A stretch of 10,163 nt of DNA from Candidatus Roizmanbacteria bacterium (GTDB lineage: Bacteria > Patescibacteriota > Microgenomatia > UBA1406 > GWC2-37-13), in assembly GCA_016206365.1 (NCBI GenBank), contig JACQRR010000003.1, forward strand, positions 1 to 10,163, in the 5' to 3' direction. The notes beneath the pieces are model-generated. The model worked only from the letters and a program-made list of their open reading frames with translations, searched no databases and was not told the origin of the DNA. Below are positions 5,845 to 10,163 of this stretch, in pieces. The stretch's first letter is position 1. Every line of letters begins with the position of its first letter. Made by a program: the position numbers and the translations under genes.

Positions 5845-6327
5845 ATGAAATTTATTGTGGTTAAAATAAAAAAACCGGAAGAGATAAATTTTATCCTAGC
5901 CCAATCGCATTTTATAAAGACGGTGGAGGATGTTCATGAGACTTTGGTTGAGGCGGTACCTGGGATAAAATTCGGGATAGCATTTTGCGAGGCATCGGGC
6001 CCTAGAAAGATCAGAACTTCGGGGACGGATGCGGAGATGATGAAATTAGCTTCGGAAAATGCCAAAAAAGTAGCCTGTGGCCACTCACTTTTTATCTTTC
6101 TCAAAAACGCTTTTCCTGTAAACGTCTTAAATCGAATTAAAAATATCTCGGAAGTTGTGACGATATTTTGCGCAACAGCCAATCCAGCCGAAGTCATAGT
6201 CGCACAGACAAAACAAGGAAGGGGAATCTTAGGAGTGGTCGATGGTGGATCTCCTTTAGGCGTAGAAAAACAAGATGAGGTAAAAGAAAGAAAAGAACTT
6301 CTTAGGAAGTTTGGCTATAAACTTTAA
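5845..6327 (+). CDS. Adenosine-specific kinase family protein
   Basis: This 160-residue protein matches the adenosine-specific kinase family (Pfam PF04008), best known from archaea such as Pyrobaculum. Conserved stretches run through the whole length: HFIKTVEDVHE (22-32), FGIAFCEASGPRKIRTSGTD (43-62), ACGHSLFIFL (77-86), PVNVLNRIKNISEV (91-104), FCATANPAEVIVAQ (108-121), GRGILGVVDGGSPLGVE (125-141) and a C-terminal LLRKFGYK. The proposed activity is phosphorylation of adenosine to AMP, but the family is thinly characterised, so the role is tentative; nucleoside salvage would suit a reduced genome. The length is typical and nothing is missing. It ends 4 bases before the end of the convergent isomerase gene, with no clear shared terminator. 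Confidence 0.88.
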   Translation: MKFIVVKIKKPEEINFILAQSHFIKTVEDVHETLVEAVPGIKFGIAFCEASGPRKIRTSGTDAEMMKLASENAKKVACGHSLFIFLKNAFPVNVLNRIKNISEVVTIFCATANPAEVIVAQTKQGRGILGVVDGGSPLGVEKQDEVKERKELLRKFGYKL

Positions 6328-6331
6328 CAAA

Positions 6332-7414
6332 TTACTTTCCAAGTGGTTGACCAAGCTTTGTTTTAAAGTAGTCTACCCAAGGAATTGGGGCAGGGTCAAG
6401 GTTATTTAACATGGAAAGATAAAAATTAACATAAGCAAAGAACTGAATAAACTCAAAAACCTGCGATAGTAAATCTTCACTTTTTGCGCTCCAAGTAATC
6501 GTCTTTATATTATTTTTCCTAACTACTTCTTCTGTTATTTCAACTCTTTCTTGTATTCGCTTTGGGTAGAGTTTTGATTTTACAAACACAAAGATAAGAT
6601 CTTTTCGATTTGAAGTTGGAAATCGTAGTCCCTCCATCAAGTGATGATTAAGTTCTGGTATGTCGAATATGGCAGAAAAATGTTTGGCATTTTCGTTCAT
6701 CTGATTTTTTGCAGTGTGGGCTGCCGCTATCAAATGTCTAGCCGCAACAAAGATTACTTTTTTCTCATAAATTTGCTTCGCTACCTGTTTTGCTTTATTC
6801 TTAGCCATCCCTACGGAAAGATTTAAATCGTTAACCGTCCTTTTTAAAATGGAGACAATTTTTTGCACCTCTTTTTCTGAAAGATTGAATAAGCCAGTTC
6901 TAGATGTCATAACCAATTGTCCTACTACAGAATAACCTATTGCGAGTCTTGGTTGTTTTGAGGAATTGTAGGTCGGAACTATTTGATAAAAGGGGACGTT
7001 AAATTTTTTAGCTAATTCTATGAGGGTTTCGCCCGTACCTATTGCCATCCATTTAGCTCCTCTTTTTTGAGATTGCTTAGCGTTTTCGACAGTTTCTTCA
7101 GTTGTTCCCGAAAAACTAGAGCAGATAACCAACGTATTTTCATCAACCCAGTAAGGCAAATCATATTCATTCAGTCTCGCTATAGGAAATTTTAAAGATG
7201 GTCCATATACCGATTCGATGATGCGTGCTCCGAGCCCTGATCCTCCCATTCCTGTCAATAATATTTTATTTACTTGACGATATGAAGATGGGACAGAAAG
7301 ATTTTTTGTGTCACGCCAAGCATGAGTACACTGTTTATACAAGTCTTCTACCGATCCATAAACGTTTGATTTATCTAATTTTTTTATTTTTTCTTTATCG
7401 TCAAGATTTAGCAT
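6332..7414 (-). CDS. Bifunctional phosphoglucose/phosphomannose isomerase
   Basis: This 360-residue SIS-domain enzyme interconverts glucose-6-phosphate or mannose-6-phosphate with fructose-6-phosphate, feeding glycolysis and sugar-nucleotide synthesis. The first SIS domain has GMGGSGLG (residues 55-62) and the phosphate-binding SSFSGTTEE (99-107), followed by AIGTGETLIELAKKFNVP. The second has E241 (NENAK) and H257 (PELNHH), 16 residues apart like the catalytic Glu and His of the archaeal bifunctional enzyme. It is the archaeal-type enzyme, not classical Pgi. It is the only minus-strand gene here, convergent with the adenosine kinase gene (4-base gap) and divergent from the prenyltransferase gene (44-base gap). 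A good minus-strand promoter precedes it. The start is the first ATG after that promoter. Confidence 0.92.
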   Translation of the reverse strand: MLNLDDKEKIKKLDKSNVYGSVEDLYKQCTHAWRDTKNLSVPSSYRQVNKILLTGMGGSGLGARIIESVYGPSLKFPIARLNEYDLPYWVDENTLVICSSFSGTTEETVENAKQSQKRGAKWMAIGTGETLIELAKKFNVPFYQIVPTYNSSKQPRLAIGYSVVGQLVMTSRTGLFNLSEKEVQKIVSILKRTVNDLNLSVGMAKNKAKQVAKQIYEKKVIFVAARHLIAAAHTAKNQMNENAKHFSAIFDIPELNHHLMEGLRFPTSNRKDLIFVFVKSKLYPKRIQERVEITEEVVRKNNIKTITWSAKSEDLLSQVFEFIQFFAYVNFYLSMLNNLDPAPIPWVDYFKTKLGQPLGK

Positions 7415-7423
7415 GTTTTCTTA

Positions 7424-7452
7424 ATAGTACCTTTGAATGGTGTATAATTCAA
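7424..7452 (-). promoter_or_regulatory. Promoter of the sugar-phosphate isomerase gene
   Basis: Read on the minus strand, TTGAAT (7452-7447) and TACTAT (7429-7424) are separated by 17 bases. The -10 lies 9 bases before the ATG at 7414. The -35 overlaps the -10 box of the divergent prenyltransferase gene by two bases, so the two promoters should compete for polymerase. Confidence 0.6.
7443..7448 (+). promoter_or_regulatory. -10 box of the UbiA-family gene
   Basis: A perfect TATAAT ends 10 bases before the ATG at 7459, leaving a leader of only a few bases. No good -35 is visible. It overlaps the -35 of the opposing isomerase promoter. Confidence 0.5.
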
Positions 7453-7458
7453 ATCAAA

Positions 7459-8379
7459 ATGAAAAAAGAGAAGGTCATTATACTACTTCAAGCCCTCCGA
7501 GTCAATCAATGGATCAAAAATCTAGTTGTCTTTATCGCCATCATATTCTCAGGCACCTTATTTATACCTGAGGCATTTCTTAAGTCGACCTATGCCTTTT
7601 TTATTTTTTGCCTTCTTTCATCTACATCCTACGTCTTAAATGACATCATAGATTATCCTTATGATAAAAAACATCCTATTAAAAAATTTCGACCAATTGC
7701 TTCAGGAAAAATTAGCATTCCGGAGGCAACGTTTATTGTCTTTATACTCACACTAGTCTTACTGATAGCTTCTCTCTTTTTTTCCCTCCCATTTTTTTTA
7801 CTAAGCTTAGTTTTTATTCTTTTGCATTTTTTTTATTCTTTGTATCTCAAAAACCAGCCCGTTATTGACATCTTTACCATCTCTATTTCGTTTATGATAA
7901 GAACTCTGGCTGGTGAGATTGCCACAGGCTATCATATCCCAATTTGGTTGGTCTACACCATATTTTTTGGCTCGCTTTTTATTGCTTCTGTAAAGCGTCA
8001 TGCCGAGATGGTAGTCCACGGATCGGAAACAAGAGCTTCGCTTGGCCATTATAAAGGACATCTATTGGATTTTTTGACTAATACATTTGCTACAGGAACA
8101 ATCTTGGCTTATGCCTTTTTTACTTATGTTGATAGGCCGCCGCAGATTCATACAATATTTTCAGAGACAATGAACAAATTATTTCCTACATTTGAAGTCA
8201 GACGGTGGATGATGGTGACAATACCGCTGGTTGTATATGGCATTTCCCGATACGCTCAGCTTTTATACGAGAAAGAGGAAGGCGAGAGGCCGGAGAAGAT
8301 TGTGACAACTGATCTTCCTTTGATCGTTACCATTTTCTTATGGGGAATTATCGTAATAGGAATAATTTACGTCTTTTAG
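7459..8379 (+). CDS. UbiA-family prenyltransferase, decaprenyl-phosphate phosphoribosyltransferase-like
   Basis: This 306-residue integral membrane protein belongs to the UbiA superfamily, in the group of Rv3806c-type enzymes that move phosphoribose from PRPP onto a polyprenyl phosphate. The first aspartate-rich motif is N61-D62-x-x-D65-x-x-x-D69, followed by KKHPIKKFRPIASGKI, which is characteristic of that subgroup. Later come YSLYLKNQPVIDI, RTLAGE and KRHAEMV. About nine membrane helices are apparent. In mycobacteria the product leads to decaprenyl-phosphoarabinose; here the final sugar is unknown and no partner oxidoreductase or epimerase is visible. An open frame continues upstream to 7225 inside the opposing isomerase gene. 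The start at 7459 is preferred because it follows a TATAAT and begins the conserved ALRVNQWIKN region. Confidence 0.88.
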   Translation: MKKEKVIILLQALRVNQWIKNLVVFIAIIFSGTLFIPEAFLKSTYAFFIFCLLSSTSYVLNDIIDYPYDKKHPIKKFRPIASGKISIPEATFIVFILTLVLLIASLFFSLPFFLLSLVFILLHFFYSLYLKNQPVIDIFTISISFMIRTLAGEIATGYHIPIWLVYTIFFGSLFIASVKRHAEMVVHGSETRASLGHYKGHLLDFLTNTFATGTILAYAFFTYVDRPPQIHTIFSETMNKLFPTFEVRRWMMVTIPLVVYGISRYAQLLYEKEEGERPEKIVTTDLPLIVTIFLWGIIVIGIIYVF

Positions 8380-8387
8380 AGAGAGAT

Positions 8388-8473
8388 TGCTACGGATTGT
8401 TGGCTGATTACCACAGATAAATAATATCAGTGAAAATCCGCTAGTTATCAGCGTAGATCGTATTTATGTAGCA
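8388..8473. repeat. Structured, repeat-like spacer upstream of recA
   Basis: TGCTAC (8388-8393) and GTAGCA (8468-8473) are inverted at the ends. Inside, CTGAT (8404-8408) pairs with ATCAG (8426-8430), and GATAA (8416-8420) with TTATC (8445-8449). The words GATTACCACAGATAA and GAAAATCCGC resemble a degenerate dispersed repeat I recall from small-genome bacteria. It has no open frame of note. The element call is tentative. Confidence 0.4.
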
Positions 8474-8482
8474 TATAAGCGA

Positions 8483-8511
8483 TTGAAATTTTGCAAACCT
8501 TTATAGATAAT
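8483..8511 (+). promoter_or_regulatory. Promoter of recA
   Basis: TTGAAA (8483-8488) and GATAAT (8506-8511) are separated by 17 bases. Transcription should begin near 8518, giving a leader of about 17 bases before the ATG at 8535. I see no LexA-type palindrome (neither a CTGT-N8-ACAG nor a GAAC-N4-GTTC pattern) around it. Confidence 0.65.
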
Positions 8512-8534
8512 ATAGCCGTTAATATAAAAATAAT

Positions 8535-9557
8535 ATGAGAACTGCAAATAAACACGACGGGCAATCACACGTTAGCCCAAAAAAACAAGCCGTCTTGTTG
8601 GCGATAGAGCAGATTCAAAAACAGTTTGGTAAAGGTTCCATTATGCGTTTAGGAGATACAAGCCACGTCCCGGTTGAAGTTATTAAAACCGGAGTACTTC
8701 CTTTGGATATTGCACTTGGCGTGGGCGGAATTCCCAAGGGAAGAATTGTGGAGATATTCGGGCCGGAAGCGGCAGGAAAAACAACGGTTTGTCTTTCCAT
8801 TATTGCCGAGGCACAAAAATCCGGAGGAGTGGCTGCATTTATCGATGCAGAACACGCCATGGACCCGGCCTGGGCAAGAATAATTGGAGTGAATCTGGAT
8901 GATCTTTTAGTTTCTCAACCTGACACCGGAGAACAGGCTCTAGAAATCGCCGAGGCATTGATACGTTCTGGTGGAGTAGATCTGGTTGTGATTGATTCAG
9001 TTGCTGCTCTTGTGCCTCGATCGGAAATTGAGGGCGAGATGGGCGAGGCACAGATGGGGCTGCAGGCGAGGTTGATGTCTCAAGCCTTGAGAAAATTAAC
9101 CGGTGTAGTTTCAAAATCAAAAACAACCATCGTTTTTACCAATCAGATCAGACTGAAAATCGGGATTATGTTTGGCAATCCGGAGACAACGCCTGGAGGT
9201 CTGGCTCTTAAGTTTTATTGTTCTATCCGAATGGATGTCAGAAAAATTGAGACCTTAAAGAAAAATAATCAGGTCTACGGGTCGCGCATCAGAGTAAAAA
9301 TAGTCAAAAACAAAGTGGCTGCTCCTTTTAAAGAAGCAGAAATAGTGATAACCGCGCAGGGAATTGACAAAGAAGAAGGGTTGATTGATGCGGCCATCGC
9401 GTCCGGGGTTTTGACAAAAAGCGGAGCCTTTCTCAAACTCGATAATAAAATAGTAGGCCAGGGAAAAGACCAGGTGAAAATACTTCTGTCGGGCGACCAA
9501 AAAATGAAACAGCATCTAACTAAGGAAGTTATGGAAAAGGTGATGGGAAAGAAATAA
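8535..9557 (+). CDS. recA: Recombinase RecA
   Basis: This 340-residue protein is RecA, the ATP-dependent DNA strand-exchange protein of recombination and repair. The Walker A motif is GPEAAGKT at residues 76-83, and Walker B lies in LVVIDSVAAL. FIDAEHAMDPAWA, the L1 region EIEGEMGEAQMGLQARLMSQALRK and the L2 region with TNQIRLKIGIMFGNPETTPG are all intact. At the position of E. coli Asn213 (GGNALKF) this protein has L223 (GGLALKF), a mild departure. The N-terminus is about 10 residues longer than in E. coli. The C-terminus ends in a basic MEKVMGKK and lacks a long acidic tail. The start follows a good promoter by 23 bases with no Shine-Dalgarno. recX follows beyond a foldback repeat. Confidence 0.97.
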   Translation: MRTANKHDGQSHVSPKKQAVLLAIEQIQKQFGKGSIMRLGDTSHVPVEVIKTGVLPLDIALGVGGIPKGRIVEIFGPEAAGKTTVCLSIIAEAQKSGGVAAFIDAEHAMDPAWARIIGVNLDDLLVSQPDTGEQALEIAEALIRSGGVDLVVIDSVAALVPRSEIEGEMGEAQMGLQARLMSQALRKLTGVVSKSKTTIVFTNQIRLKIGIMFGNPETTPGGLALKFYCSIRMDVRKIETLKKNNQVYGSRIRVKIVKNKVAAPFKEAEIVITAQGIDKEEGLIDAAIASGVLTKSGAFLKLDNKIVGQGKDQVKILLSGDQKMKQHLTKEVMEKVMGKK

Positions 9558-9560
9558 AAA

Positions 9561-9673
9561 GTGATACGAATCTACAAATAATATGCAAAAGTTGCGAATA
9601 TTCTAATTCAGATTATAAAGTTAGTATTAGCATATTCGTAGATTCGCATAGAAATTCGCATCATTCGTATCAC
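9561..9673. repeat. 113-base foldback (inverted repeat) element between recA and recX
   Basis: The ends are a perfect 11-base inverted repeat: GTGATACGAAT (9561-9571) and ATTCGTATCAC (9663-9673). Further nested pairs are GAATCTAC (9568-9575) with GTAGATTC (9638-9645), ATATGC (9581-9586) with GCATAT (9630-9635), and CTAAT (9603-9607) with ATTAG (9626-9630). ATTCG words recur on the right arm. It fills almost the whole gap, starting 4 bases after recA and ending 4 bases before the recX start. It resembles a MITE-like or REP-like dispersed element and, as RNA, could limit readthrough from recA into recX. No U-tract marks it as a standard terminator. Confidence 0.75.
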
Positions 9674-9677
9674 ATTT

Positions 9678-10163
9678 ATGGAATCTGATGATGATCTTCA
9701 AACTCTTCTTAACTACGCCTATTTTTACTTAAAGTTTCGGCGGCGGACCAAAAAAGAAGTCCGCGACTACTTGAATAAGAAAACGGTCAAGAGACACTGG
9801 TCGAGAGATTTAGTCGGGCAGGCAATTAATCAGTTGGAAGAACAAGATTTAATCAACGATAAAGAATTTGTTAAATGGTTTGTTGAACAGAGAAATGCAA
9901 GTAAACCAAAAAGCCGATTCGTGTTGAAGGGCGAACTATTACATTTTGGAATAGAGAAGGATTTGATTGACGACTATTTTAGCAAACATGAGGAATCGGA
10001 AGATGAGTTAGCCCTTAAAGCTCTTCAGTCTCGCTGGCGGCGATTTAGTACTTTATCTAAAAAGGAGCGCTTTGAAAAGTCAGCTTCATTTTTAATAAGA
10101 CGCGGATTTTCTTTCGATATTGTCAGAAGGGTTATAAATAAAATAGAAGAAAAAAAAAAAAAA
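9678..10163 (+). CDS. recX: RecX family regulator, partial at the window end
   Basis: The frame encodes 162 residues with no stop before the end of the window. RecX proteins are all-helical modulators that bind RecA filaments and limit their activity. Typical features include a start with LLNYAYFYLKFRRRTKKEVRDYL, then VGQAINQLEEQDLINDKEFVKWFVEQR, a middle repeat with LKGELLHFGIEKDLIDDYF and a last one with ASFLIRRGFSFDIVRRVINKI. All three helical repeats seem present, so only the extreme C-terminus is likely missing. The last codons are GAA GAA followed by lysine codons in a run of 14 A (10150-10163). Position right after recA is the classical arrangement. The ATG follows the foldback element by 4 bases with no Shine-Dalgarno sequence. 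Confidence 0.9.
   Translation, partial: MESDDDLQTLLNYAYFYLKFRRRTKKEVRDYLNKKTVKRHWSRDLVGQAINQLEEQDLINDKEFVKWFVEQRNASKPKSRFVLKGELLHFGIEKDLIDDYFSKHEESEDELALKALQSRWRRFSTLSKKERFEKSASFLIRRGFSFDIVRRVINKIEEKKKK

Noticed and set aside
6296..6311. Hairpin AACTTC-TTAG-GAAGTT as terminator between the convergent genes
   Set aside because: The stem is six pairs and AT-rich, lies inside the kinase gene, and is not followed by a U-tract on either strand.
7225..7458. N-terminal extension of the UbiA-family protein
   Set aside because: It runs antisense through the start of the isomerase gene; the conserved domain begins after the ATG at 7459, which has a TATAAT just upstream.
1..10163. CRISPR arrays, tRNA, rRNA genes or transposase genes
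   Set aside because: No regularly spaced repeats, no cloverleaf or rRNA signature and no transposase-like protein were seen anywhere in the window.

Overview
The window is a compact, AT-rich bacterial segment. Most genes lie on the plus strand, one isomerase gene lies on the minus strand, and no gap reaches 300 bases. The gene set is a decaprenyl-phosphate phosphoribosyltransferase-like UbiA protein, an archaeal-type bifunctional phosphoglucose/phosphomannose isomerase, an adenosine-specific kinase, recA-recX and a toxin-antitoxin pair. With the near absence of Shine-Dalgarno sequences and many -10 boxes sitting 6 to 10 bases before start codons, this suggests a Patescibacteria/CPR organism, perhaps Microgenomates-like. 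That placement is inference; no rRNA is present.

Layout. 1-648: a Phd/VapB-type antitoxin and PIN toxin operon behind two palindromic operator-like sites. 667-1977: an FAD-dependent oxidoreductase carrying two repeat-derived coding insertions. 1987-2682: a GAF-ANTAR regulator. 2679-2847: a consensus sigma70-type promoter, a leader with two stem-loops that fit the ANTAR RNA target rule, and a 60-base dRS3-like palindromic element. 2848-4254: type I glutamine synthetase. 4273-5469: a serine hydrolase domain fused to an unrecognised C-terminal domain. 5504-5821: a small membrane protein. 5845-6327: adenosine-specific kinase. 6332-7414 (minus): sugar-phosphate isomerase, convergent with the kinase and divergent from the next gene. 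7459-8379: UbiA-family prenyl-phosphate phosphoribosyltransferase. 8380-8534: a structured, repeat-like spacer with the recA promoter. 8535-9557: recA. 9561-9673: a foldback element. 9678 to the window end: recX, which runs into a 14-A tract without a stop codon.

The most notable unit is the GAF-ANTAR gene followed by glnA. ANTAR proteins of the AmiR/NasR/EutV type bind tandem RNA hairpins whose six-base loops carry A at position 1 and G at position 4. The predicted glnA leader begins at its transcription start with exactly two such hairpins (loops ATTGGA and AAAGAC, both closed by C-G). The synthetase also has Trp where adenylylated enzymes carry Tyr. Together these suggest RNA-based control of nitrogen assimilation by the adjacent regulator. 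No textbook U-tract terminator follows the hairpins, so the downstream mechanism is open.

A second theme is short palindromic or repeated DNA in gaps and even inside coding sequence: at 937-984, 1771-1798, 2777-2836, about 8388-8473 and 9561-9673.
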